Of a stretch of DNA of 6,560 nucleotides, positions 1 through 5,779 are shown in pieces. The notes beneath the pieces were generated by a model that was given only the letters and a program-made list of their open reading frames with translations, was not told the DNA's origin and made no database searches. Made by a program: the position numbers and the translations under genes. Numbering within the stretch: the first letter of the stretch is position 1; every line of letters starts with the position of its first letter. This stretch comes from Planctomycetaceae bacterium (GTDB lineage Bacteria > Planctomycetota > Planctomycetia > Pirellulales > Thermoguttaceae): contig WRCR01000235.1 in assembly GCA_009783865.1 (NCBI GenBank), positions 1 through 6,560 on the forward strand, given 5' to 3'.

Positions 1-1
1 C

Positions 2-472
2 CGCGCAGGACAACATGGCAAAGGATTCGCCGTCGTGGCGGAGGAAGTTCGGAATCTTGCAGCGAGAAGTGCGAAAGCCGCCAAAGAAACAGCCGATTTA
101 ATCGAGGAATCAATTCGGCAAGTCGGACTGGGAAGCGATGTGGCTCATGAAACATCAACGTCTCTCAACGTCATTACTGATCAGGTTGAACAGATAAATA
201 AAATAGTTTCCACTATTTCTGAGGAATCCGACCACCAGGCGAAACACTTGGGAGGAGTGACCGATACTGTCGGTCAAGTCAGTGCGGGGGCAGATGCTAC
301 GATGCACAGCATTTCAAACGTTTCTGATGTAATCGCTTCGATTAACAAAACGGCTGGTGAACTTGAAGAGATAGTCACCCATTTCAAGTCAAATCCGGGT
401 GGACAGGTCATGCTGGCAGGTCAAAAGTACCCTGGATTCGTCCCGGGACACGGAGCATTCCGCAATTTGTAA
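2..472 (+). CDS. Methyl-accepting chemotaxis protein, C-terminal signalling domain (5' partial)
   Basis: The reading frame is already open at base 2 and ends at TAA 470-472, giving 156 residues of a longer protein. The first residues, RAGQHGKGFAVVAEEVRNLA, are the highly conserved hairpin tip of the MCP cytoplasmic domain, which binds the kinase CheA and the adaptor CheW. What follows (residues about 20-130) is the descending arm of the coiled coil, rich in Ala, Ser, Glu and Asp, ending at EEIVTHFKSN. A tail of about 25 residues rich in Gly and Pro follows. No CheR/CheB-docking pentapeptide of the NWETF type is visible at the end. The sensory and membrane parts lie left of the window, so the ligand and topology cannot be stated. 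The GTG at 35 is an internal valine codon, not a start. The family call is secure; which receptor it is cannot be told. Confidence 0.95.
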   Translation, partial: RAGQHGKGFAVVAEEVRNLAARSAKAAKETADLIEESIRQVGLGSDVAHETSTSLNVITDQVEQINKIVSTISEESDHQAKHLGGVTDTVGQVSAGADATMHSISNVSDVIASINKTAGELEEIVTHFKSNPGGQVMLAGQKYPGFVPGHGAFRNL

Positions 473-473
473 T

Positions 474-563
474 TTTTCATGACAACGAGCGGAAAATTGT
501 TTTCCGCTGTCTCATGAAGATGTCTTTTCGTGAAAGCGGAAATCGCAGATTTCCGCTCGTTGT
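474..563. repeat. Tandem double hairpin / three-way-junction structure, probable bidirectional terminator
   Basis: The gap between the two convergent genes holds two perfect hairpins: AGCGGAAAA 488-496 pairs with TTTTCCGCT 500-508 (3-nt loop), and AGCGGAAATC 535-544 pairs with GATTTCCGCT 548-557 (3-nt loop). ACAACG 482-487 also pairs with CGTTGT 558-563, directly abutting both hairpins, so all three stems can form together as a three-way junction. Alternatively 482-495 pairs with 550-563 as one 14-bp stem. Each hairpin is preceded by a TTTTCRTGA-like sequence (474-482 and 525-533), which suggests duplication of a unit of about 35 bp. The right arm ends on the first base of the complement of the peptidase stop codon. 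No long U-tract follows on either strand, so intrinsic termination is plausible but not of textbook form. A REP-like repeat is the alternative. Confidence 0.7.
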
Positions 564-1798
564 TAAAATCCGAACAACTTTTTTCGGATGAAACACCAGA
601 CGGAAAGCAAAACTCCGAGCATTACAAGACAGATAAACATTATCACACCGATGTACCAGCCGAGGTCAAAATATAACGGTGCCGCCGCTGCCCAAATCGG
701 CTTCCAAGCGAGGAAAACAATTACCGTTGCTAAACATAAATTGGGACCGTATGGAAATTCCCGCCAGCGTCCCATCAAAGCGTTGATAGTCCAAAGAACA
801 AGTCCAGTCAGCGGAGCGAGAAAGAAAATCATCAAACAGGGCTGCCAGCCCGCAAACGCGCCTATCATTCCCATCAGCATTACATCGCCGAAGCCCATTG
901 CTTCCTGCTTCAAAACCCCGCCGGCAATGAGACGGGTTGCCCAAATGATACTCATTCCAACCGCTATACCGGTAAGCGATGAGAGCAAAGCGGCGTGAGA
1001 ATCGGAAACCATCGTTTTCACATAATAGGCAGCGAACCATATAAGTGCAGTTCCGATGAGTGCTGCGGCAATGTAAAATTTCGTTGACGGTATTCGGTAC
1101 AGATACCGGCAGAAAATCGCAAACTTTTTCTGCAAAGATAACTTTCGATACCAGACCCGCGGCAACATCGCAAAACACCAGAACAGCCACAGAGCGGTCA
1201 TCGTTTTCTGGTATTGTCCGCCGTTTTGTGAAAGCCATATCTTACCTATCTGTTCCGGCTGCGGCTTTTGATTTTTCCAAAGTATTTCCGAAGGATGCGG
1301 ACTGGCAACATGCAGCGGCTCCGGTTTCGGCAAGACGGTATAAACGAATTCGTATTGTACCGGCTGCACTGCCGAGACGTAGTATTCGTACTTCATCTGT
1401 ATTGACGGAAGAAGTGTCTGCGGCGACATTGCGGCTAAAATGAGTCCCGCTAATGTACCGAAAACTGTTAATTGCTCCGGTATGACCATGTCGTCCCAGT
1501 CAATCAGCGAAGCGGCAAGAAGCAGAGCAAAGAAAACAGAATGAGCGGCAAACCGGAGAAAGGAATCGGAAGGATTTTCCGTATAACCGGCAAGTTCGGG
1601 CGACAGTGCCTGCAACTGTACTTCCCAGTAATAGAGGAGACAAATACCGAAAGCGCAGAACAGGTTGACGGCAAGCGTCCGCTGTGAGGAATAGTTTTTC
1701 TGCGTTAATCCATTGCGGGCAGCGTATTGGTTGATAACCATGCCGCATACGAATCCGGCAGCGAAAAGAACGGGATAAAGAATGAAGAGCAATTCCAT
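563..1798 (-). CDS. Type IV prepilin peptidase (A24 family), without methylase domain
   Basis: This 411-residue polytopic membrane protein is an aspartic protease of the A24 (PilD/TadV-like) family, which cleaves the leader peptide of type IV pilins and type II secretion pseudopilins at the inner membrane. The two catalytic aspartates are visible: D100 in SLIDWDDMVIPEQLT and D305 in GFGDVMLMGMIGAFAGW. The N-terminus GFVCGMVINQY matches the G-x3-G-x3-N first helix of PilD-type enzymes. The cytoplasmic CxxC zinc/N-methylase domain of classical PilD is missing. Instead about 115 residues (125-240), rich in Pro, Gln and aromatics, lie between the two aspartate motifs. At least seven hydrophobic segments are seen, and the C-terminus is basic (RKKLFGF). 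The start ATG (1796-1798) opens directly into the first helix, and no Shine-Dalgarno precedes it. No pilin gene lies in the window, so the substrate is unknown. Confidence 0.88.
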   Translation of the reverse strand: MELLFILYPVLFAAGFVCGMVINQYAARNGLTQKNYSSQRTLAVNLFCAFGICLLYYWEVQLQALSPELAGYTENPSDSFLRFAAHSVFFALLLAASLIDWDDMVIPEQLTVFGTLAGLILAAMSPQTLLPSIQMKYEYYVSAVQPVQYEFVYTVLPKPEPLHVASPHPSEILWKNQKPQPEQIGKIWLSQNGGQYQKTMTALWLFWCFAMLPRVWYRKLSLQKKFAIFCRYLYRIPSTKFYIAAALIGTALIWFAAYYVKTMVSDSHAALLSSLTGIAVGMSIIWATRLIAGGVLKQEAMGFGDVMLMGMIGAFAGWQPCLMIFFLAPLTGLVLWTINALMGRWREFPYGPNLCLATVIVFLAWKPIWAAAAPLYFDLGWYIGVIMFICLVMLGVLLSVWCFIRKKLFGF

Positions 1799-1835
1799 AG
1801 GGCAATTAGGTACATTGGCTTTACGATTTTCGGTT

Positions 1836-1841
1836 ATTGTA
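1836..1841 (-). promoter_or_regulatory. Possible -10 element for the prepilin peptidase gene
   Basis: On the minus strand the hexamer TACAAT (5 of 6 matches to TATAAT) lies 37 bp upstream of the start codon at 1798, giving a leader of about 30 nt. No good -35 hexamer is found at 16-18 bp, so this is a weak call based on position and one hexamer. Confidence 0.3.
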
Positions 1842-1872
1842 CTACATTACCGGTGATAAAACAGATTGACCG

Positions 1873-1888
1873 AGCCGGAGTACCGGCT
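1873..1888. promoter_or_regulatory. Small palindrome in the divergent promoter region, possible operator
   Basis: AGCCGG (1873-1878) and CCGGCT (1883-1888) form a perfect 6-bp inverted repeat around a 4-base spacer. It sits between the candidate -10 of the leftward peptidase gene and the pheS promoter, where a regulator could affect either gene. A repeat this short can arise by chance, so the operator role is inference. Confidence 0.25.
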
Positions 1889-1899
1889 AAATGTACGCC

Positions 1900-1929
1900 T
1901 CTTCAATTCCGCAGCAAATCGGATATAAT
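1900..1929 (+). promoter_or_regulatory. Putative pheS-arfB sigma70 promoter
   Basis: A perfect TATAAT lies at 1924-1929. A poor -35 (TCTTCA, 1900-1905) is 18 bp upstream. Transcription would begin near 1936, giving a leader of about 36 nt before the pheS ATG at 1972. This placement argues against the longer reading frame that opens at 1891, whose start would lie upstream of the transcript. I see no T-box or attenuator: the leader is too short. Confidence 0.5.
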
Positions 1930-1971
1930 CACTATAAACATTACGTATCCTTATTCCTTTCAAACGAAACA

Positions 1972-2982
1972 ATGCTCAAACAGCAATTCATTGACGATTT
2001 ATCAGCCGCTAAAACGCCGGACGAAGTTGAACAAGTCCGCGTCAAATATCTCGGACGAAAAGGTCTTATAACCAATTACGCCAAGAACGCCGACTTTGGC
2101 AAAATGACACCGGAAGAGAAAAAGAATTTCGGTATCGTTCTCAACGAATTGAAAACCTTCGCAGCGGAATCCTTGCAGAAAGCAATCGATACCGTTAAAC
2201 AAAGCAGCACCGGCACGAAAAATAAACTGCTCGATTTGTCCATACCGGGTTCGTCTTCTTCGCTAGGTGCCTTACATCCGATTACGCTGGTGCAACTCGA
2301 AATTGAATCCATCTTTGAAGGAATGGGTTTCACCGTTCTCGACAGTCCCGAAGCAGAAACCGAATACGGTAATTTTGAATCCGTCAACATACCATCAGAC
2401 CATCCAGCACGTGATATGCAGGATACTTTTTGGCTGCAAAACGAAATGGTGCTGCGGACTCACACTTCGTCAAATCAAGTGCGGGCTTTGAAACGCTTCG
2501 GCGCGCCGTTTCGCGGTATCTTTCCGGGCAGATGTTTCCGTTATGAAGCAATCGACCCAAGCCATGAAAATACCTTTTTTCAATGCGAAGGATTGATGGT
2601 AGATAAAAACATCTCCGTTGCGAATCTAATCGGAGTAATGAAGACACTGTTGAGCGAAGTGTTTCACCGTGAAATAAAAGTGCGTTTGCGTCCCGGCTTT
2701 TTTCCGTTTGTTGAACCCGGCTTTGAATTGGATATTAATTGCATTTTCTGCGGCGGAAAGGGCTGTCCGATTTGCGGAGACGGCTGGATTGAATTGATTC
2801 CCTGCGGTTTAGTTCATCCGCGGGTCTTGGAATTCGGCGGTGTTAATCCGCAGGAATACAGCGGCTTCGCTTTCGGTCTCGGCTTGACTCGTCTTGCAAT
2901 GATGCGTTTCGGTGTCAAAGACATACGTTATTTCAACTGCGGCGATGTCCGTATTTATGAACAGTTCAATGTATTCATTTAA
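1972..2982 (+). CDS. pheS: Phenylalanine--tRNA ligase alpha subunit
   Basis: This is the catalytic alpha chain of the (alpha-beta)2 phenylalanyl-tRNA synthetase, a cytosolic class II enzyme that charges tRNA-Phe using ATP. The protein has 336 residues, close to the usual 327-345. Visible landmarks are an N-terminal coiled-coil region with VRVKYLGRKG (22-31), LHPITL (101-106), HPARDMQDTFW (144-154), motif 2 around FPGRCFRYEAIDPSHENTFF with FQCEGLMVD (184-211), and motif 3 GFAFGLGLTRLAMMRFGVKDIR (298-319). Four cysteines, C257-x2-C260-x4-C265-x2-C268, form a zinc-ribbon-like insertion seen in many bacterial PheS. The start at 1972 gives the family N-terminus MLKQQFIDDL. The frame opens 81 bases earlier at 1891, but that extension holds the promoter and resembles nothing. 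No Shine-Dalgarno is present. The next gene is arfB, not pheT, so the beta subunit must be encoded elsewhere. Confidence 0.97.
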   Translation: MLKQQFIDDLSAAKTPDEVEQVRVKYLGRKGLITNYAKNADFGKMTPEEKKNFGIVLNELKTFAAESLQKAIDTVKQSSTGTKNKLLDLSIPGSSSSLGALHPITLVQLEIESIFEGMGFTVLDSPEAETEYGNFESVNIPSDHPARDMQDTFWLQNEMVLRTHTSSNQVRALKRFGAPFRGIFPGRCFRYEAIDPSHENTFFQCEGLMVDKNISVANLIGVMKTLLSEVFHREIKVRLRPGFFPFVEPGFELDINCIFCGGKGCPICGDGWIELIPCGLVHPRVLEFGGVNPQEYSGFAFGLGLTRLAMMRFGVKDIRYFNCGDVRIYEQFNVFI

Positions 2983-3018
2983 TGGTTCGCAGAATCGTCG
3001 GTAATCAAACGTTTTCAA

Positions 3019-3420
3019 ATGCACATTCCTCCTGAACAATTGGAATTCACGTTTGTCCGCAGTTCAGGACCGGGAGGACAGAACGTCAACAAAGTTGCCA
3101 GCAAAGTACAACTGCGGTGGAATCCCGGCACGAGCGGACTGCTTTCTTCAGAAGTATTGCAGCGGTTGGAAACGCTTTATCCTTCGCACTTCACCAAAGA
3201 CGGCAATTTGTTAGTAACGAGTCAGAAAACACGCGACCAACTGAAGAACCGCGAGGATTGTCTGGAAAAACTTCAAAACATGCTGCTCAAAGCGAGTCAA
3301 ATTCCAAAGAAGCGAATTCCGACCAAGCCGACGAAAGGTTCGATTCGCCGGCGTTTGGAAGACAAAGAAAAAAACTCGCAAAAGAAACAAGAACGGAAAA
3401 AAAGCGGCAATTGGGATTGA
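3019..3420 (+). CDS. arfB: ArfB/YaeJ-type peptidyl-tRNA hydrolase (ribosome rescue)
   Basis: This 133-residue GGQ-domain protein resembles E. coli ArfB (YaeJ, 140 residues) and mitochondrial ICT1. The family enters ribosomes stalled without a stop codon and hydrolyses the peptidyl-tRNA. The catalytic loop is RSSGPGGQNVNKVASKVQL, with GGQ at residues 19-21. The GTSGLLSSEVLQRL and LLVTSQKTRDQLKNREDCLEKL segments match the compact release-factor fold. The C-terminal 45 residues are strongly Lys/Arg-rich (KKRIPTKPTKGSIRRRLEDK onward), the tail that probes the empty mRNA channel in ArfB. There is no codon-recognition domain, so it is not RF1 or RF2. The N-terminus is about seven residues shorter than in E. 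coli, and no in-frame start exists between the pheS stop and 3019. It lies 36 nt after pheS with no visible promoter between, so it is probably co-transcribed. Confidence 0.92.
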   Translation: MHIPPEQLEFTFVRSSGPGGQNVNKVASKVQLRWNPGTSGLLSSEVLQRLETLYPSHFTKDGNLLVTSQKTRDQLKNREDCLEKLQNMLLKASQIPKKRIPTKPTKGSIRRRLEDKEKNSQKKQERKKSGNWD

Positions 3421-3439
3421 ATAACTCCGCCATTCAAAA

Positions 3440-4643
3440 CTACGATTGCTTTACTTTCCTGTATATCACCGTTCCGATACCGCCCAGTAAGGCGAGTGAA
3501 GCGGCGGTAAAAAATGCCTGCTGCGGTTCCAACAAGCCGTAAATGCGAGGTCCGACAAAAGCGGATATGGCAAAGGCAATGAACAAGACAGCATAATTGA
3601 GAGACATTGTTCTTCAATCCAAATGAATCGGCACAAAAAGATGGAAACAGTCCCAAATATCCGCCGAAGGTCGTACCAATCATCAGAATAACGGCAACCA
3701 GCAAAATCGGATTTGCCGCAAACGGAAGCGTGAACATGGCGACGGCTGAACAAATGAACATTATCGTCAATGTGTTAATGCGTCCCAGATAATCGCTGAT
3801 AGTTCCCCAAAGGACTCGACCGGCTGCATTGCCTGCTGCCAGAACGGCGACTAACAACGCCGCTTTTTCCGGCGTAAATCCGCCCAATGATTCGAAAATG
3901 CCTTTTGCGGCACTGAGAAGCATCAGTCCCGGCATTGCTCCGAGGAAAAAGAAGAGGAACAACACCCAGAAATTGACGGTCGTAATCATTTGCCGCCATG
4001 AAACATCCGCAGCAGCAGGTTTTTTAGCGGCATCGGACTTCGCAGTCGGACTCTGAAAATCGCTTGGCGGCGAAGTGATGAATGATGCTGTTCCAATGGC
4101 AACTAACGAGGCAATTCCCAAGCATCGAAGGACTATCGTAATGTCGAAGTGATAGGTGTTCAGCATCACGCTGCAAAACGGTGCTATCAAGACAGGTCCG
4201 AATCCGAGTGCGCCGACGACCAGACCGGATGCCAAGCCGCGGCGGTCAGGAAACCAGCGGACGGCACTGGCAACTATCGGACCGTAAGCCAATCCGCTTC
4301 CGACTGACAGCAGGAAACCGAACGTGAAACAGAGAAATGTATATGAAGTTGCAAAGGAAGCGAGTATCGCTCCAGACGCAAATGTAACGGCTCCCAAAGC
4401 GATGGGAAGACGAGGACCTTTTTTATCTGCCAGCCAGCCAGCGATAATCATGCCCAGCGGCAGAAAAGCAATGCTGAGCGAAAAGACCATCGCCCAATGG
4501 GCTTTCAGTTCTGTTTCGGGAACTCCTACATTAAGCAGCAATGGGTTGGAAATAACACTGCCGGAATACGAAATTCCTTGAGAAAGATTAGCGACGATTC
4601 CTAGGCAAAGTATAAGCCAACGGAACGATTTGTAGTTGTTCAT
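3440..4643 (-). CDS. OFA-like MFS transporter, disrupted by a frameshift near 3607
   Basis: This major facilitator superfamily permease resembles the oxalate/formate antiporter (OFA) family. Landmarks are the helix 2-3 loop signature GWLADKKGPRLP (69-80), SAVRWFPDRRGLASGLVVGA (126-145) typical of OFA, a central loop around 192-216 rich in Lys, Ala and Ser, FWVLFLFFFLGAMPGLML (225-242), and the second signature GRVLWGTISDYLGR (275-288). The frame stays homologous to residue N345 (FGLKN). It then runs on in non-transporter sequence to 3297, antisense to the end of arfB, which would give 448 residues. Dropping one A at 3607-3608 restores MSLNYAVLFIAFAISAFVGP and a final helix, ending at TAG 3442-3440. 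The restored protein has 400 residues, the family norm, and 12 helices. As written, helices 11 and 12 are lost. The substrate is unknown; a small carboxylate is the family expectation. No Shine-Dalgarno is present. Confidence 0.85.
3605..3611 (-). other. Frameshift site in the MFS gene
   Basis: The minus strand here reads AACAATG where the family needs AACATG: one A of the pair at 3607-3608 is surplus. Before the site the frame encodes FGLKN, and after it the other frame encodes SLNYAVLF, together matching the conserved helix 10-11 junction of OFA proteins (FG-x-KN-x2-x-NYG). The ATG created at 3607-3605 could in principle restart translation of the 55-residue tail. A sequencing or assembly error, a real mutation and recoding are all possible. 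No long homopolymer or classic slippery heptamer is present. Confidence 0.8.
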
Positions 4644-4704
4644 GTTTTATGTTTCTATAACGCAGCTATTTATCAGCAGATTAACAAGGATTGTTTGCTT
4701 TTAG

Positions 4705-4713
4705 ATTATATCA
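4705..4713 (-). promoter_or_regulatory. Extended -10 promoter for the MFS gene
   Basis: On the minus strand TGATATAAT is a perfect extended -10 (TGn-TATAAT). It would start transcription near 4698, giving a leader of about 55 nt before the ATG at 4643. No -35 match is found, which extended -10 promoters can tolerate. The upstream tandem repeat overlaps it. Confidence 0.5.
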
Positions 4714-4728
4714 AAAATTATCAAAAAT
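4709..4728. repeat. Perfect 10-bp tandem repeat (TATCAAAAAT x2), candidate operator
   Basis: TATCAAAAAT occurs at 4709-4718 and again, without a gap, at 4719-4728. The period of 10 bp is one turn of the helix, so two protein units would sit on the same DNA face. The left copy overlaps the extended -10 of the leftward transporter gene. The right copy lies in its upstream spacer, about 40 bp from the -35 of the rightward gene. This position fits a regulatory site, but simple A-rich sequence in a promoter is the alternative. Confidence 0.45.
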
Positions 4729-4767
4729 GGTGCCGACGATTTCAGTCCGCCAGCTCGTAAATAATGC

Positions 4768-4796
4768 TTGACGAAAAGACGAAAATCCTCTAGAAT
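4768..4796 (+). promoter_or_regulatory. Near-consensus sigma70 promoter, predicted to give a leaderless mRNA
   Basis: TTGACG (4768-4773, 5 of 6 matches) is followed after exactly 17 bp by TAGAAT (4791-4796, 5 of 6). The expected start of transcription, about 7 bases after the -10, falls at 4803, next to the ATG at 4804. The mRNA would therefore have essentially no 5' leader. The TTG of the -35 could be misread as an upstream start codon in the same frame. Confidence 0.7.
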
Positions 4797-4803
4797 CCCG
4801 CCC

Positions 4804-5730
4804 ATGAAAAACAATAATTTTTATCTATCGGGGGGAATACTTTTATTCTCCATACTTCTTCATGGGTTGTTATGCCAAGCGCAACAACTCGAAAATGTAG
4901 CGTCAGACAAGTTCCTGCCTCAAGGTACCGGTTTAGCGGCGCAATTCAAGGCAGATACCGGTATTGCCGAACATCCCGATGTCATCTTTGCGGATAACTT
5001 CGAGGCCGGCGAACTGGGTGCCAACTGGGATTCAGACCCTATCGCAAAATCATTGAGTTTCAGCGACCCCGAAGACGAGTTATGCGGCAAACGCTGTCTC
5101 AAAGTTGAAGCAACCTTGGGAAAAAACACCGGCGGCGGTCTAACGAAATGGTTCGCTTCCGCCGACCGGATTTTCGTGCGGTTTTATGTGCGATTCGCTC
5201 CCGACTGCAATTATGTCCATCACTTTGTCACCCTTCGTGCCAACAAGGGATTGCGGGGCGGAGACAAATGGAGCGGCTTCGGCGGAGCAGGTTCGAAACC
5301 CGTCGGCGATGAGCGGTTTTCCACGGCACTCGAACCTTGGGGCAACTGGGAACGCTGGCAAGCACCGGGGAAATGGAATTTTTACAGTTATTGGCACGAA
5401 ATGAAGGAAGCACCCGACAAGAAATACTGGGGAAACTCCTTCATTCCCGATGAACAGGAAGTTATCCAAAAAGACCGCTGGATATGCGCAGAGTTCATGT
5501 TGAAACACAATACGCCGGGCAAAGCGGACGGCGAACAGGCATTTTGGATAGACGGCAAACTGCTGGGACATTGGCGCGGCATAAACTGGAGAAAGACGGA
5601 AATGCTCAAAGCCAATGCGTTGACGCTTGAGTCCTACATAACTGACCGCTGGACGAAGAATGTGACCAACATCGTTTATTTCGACAACGCCGTTATTGCC
5701 CGTGAATACATCGGACCTGCCGGTCAGTGA
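4804..5730 (+). CDS. Secreted concanavalin-like beta-sandwich protein (polysaccharide-lyase-like), function unproven
   Basis: This 308-residue protein starts with MKNNNFYLSGGILLFSILLHGLLCQAQQ: a short polar start, a hydrophobic core at about 9-23, and a likely signal peptidase I site after CQA. The cysteine does not fit a lipobox (it is preceded by GLL). The mature part looks like a jelly-roll of the polysaccharide lyase/LamG kind: VIFADNFEAGELGANWD (60-76) as first strand, IFVRFYVRFAPDC (123-135), EQAFWIDGKLLGHWRG (244-259), and a closing strand VYFDNAVIAREYIGP (291-305). It is rich in Trp and Tyr, as carbohydrate-binding sandwiches often are. Catalytic residues cannot be assigned from sequence alone; a binding or structural role is equally possible. 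The frame opens in TTG at 4768, but the ATG at 4804 starts a proper signal peptide and matches the promoter. The next gene follows after 49 nt. Confidence 0.75.
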   Translation: MKNNNFYLSGGILLFSILLHGLLCQAQQLENVASDKFLPQGTGLAAQFKADTGIAEHPDVIFADNFEAGELGANWDSDPIAKSLSFSDPEDELCGKRCLKVEATLGKNTGGGLTKWFASADRIFVRFYVRFAPDCNYVHHFVTLRANKGLRGGDKWSGFGGAGSKPVGDERFSTALEPWGNWERWQAPGKWNFYSYWHEMKEAPDKKYWGNSFIPDEQEVIQKDRWICAEFMLKHNTPGKADGEQAFWIDGKLLGHWRGINWRKTEMLKANALTLESYITDRWTKNVTNIVYFDNAVIAREYIGPAGQ

Positions 5731-5779
5731 TTACCCGTTAATAATACCAAACCAAATCCTCCATCAGAAAACCGATACC

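Noticed and set aside
588..998. 136-codon open frame on the + strand
   Set aside because: It lies antisense inside the prepilin peptidase gene, whose catalytic motifs are clear; its product is low-complexity with no family features.
666..1238. 190-codon open frame on the - strand
   Set aside because: It overlaps the peptidase gene in another frame and has the composition of an out-of-frame translation (Arg/Ser/Cys-rich).
1891..1971. 27-residue N-terminal extension of PheS from an ATG at 1891
   Set aside because: It contains the TATAAT promoter element, does not resemble PheS, and the ATG at 1972 gives the normal family start and length.
3297..3439. C-terminal part of the 448-residue transporter frame
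   Set aside because: It is antisense to the 3' end of arfB and unlike any MFS tail; the true tail is in another frame and ends at 3440.
3466..3753. 95-codon open frame on the - strand in the transporter region
   Set aside because: It is neither the upstream nor the restored downstream transporter frame, and its translation is Ser/Arg/Cys-rich with no features.
4768..4803. Upstream TTG start for the secreted protein
   Set aside because: The TTG is part of the -35 element, and the 12 added residues (MTKRRKSSRIPP) would sit before an otherwise normal signal peptide.
5713..5726. Short inverted repeat GACC/GGTC near the end of the secreted-protein gene as a terminator
   Set aside because: The stem is only 4 bp, lies inside the coding region, and has no T-tract after it.
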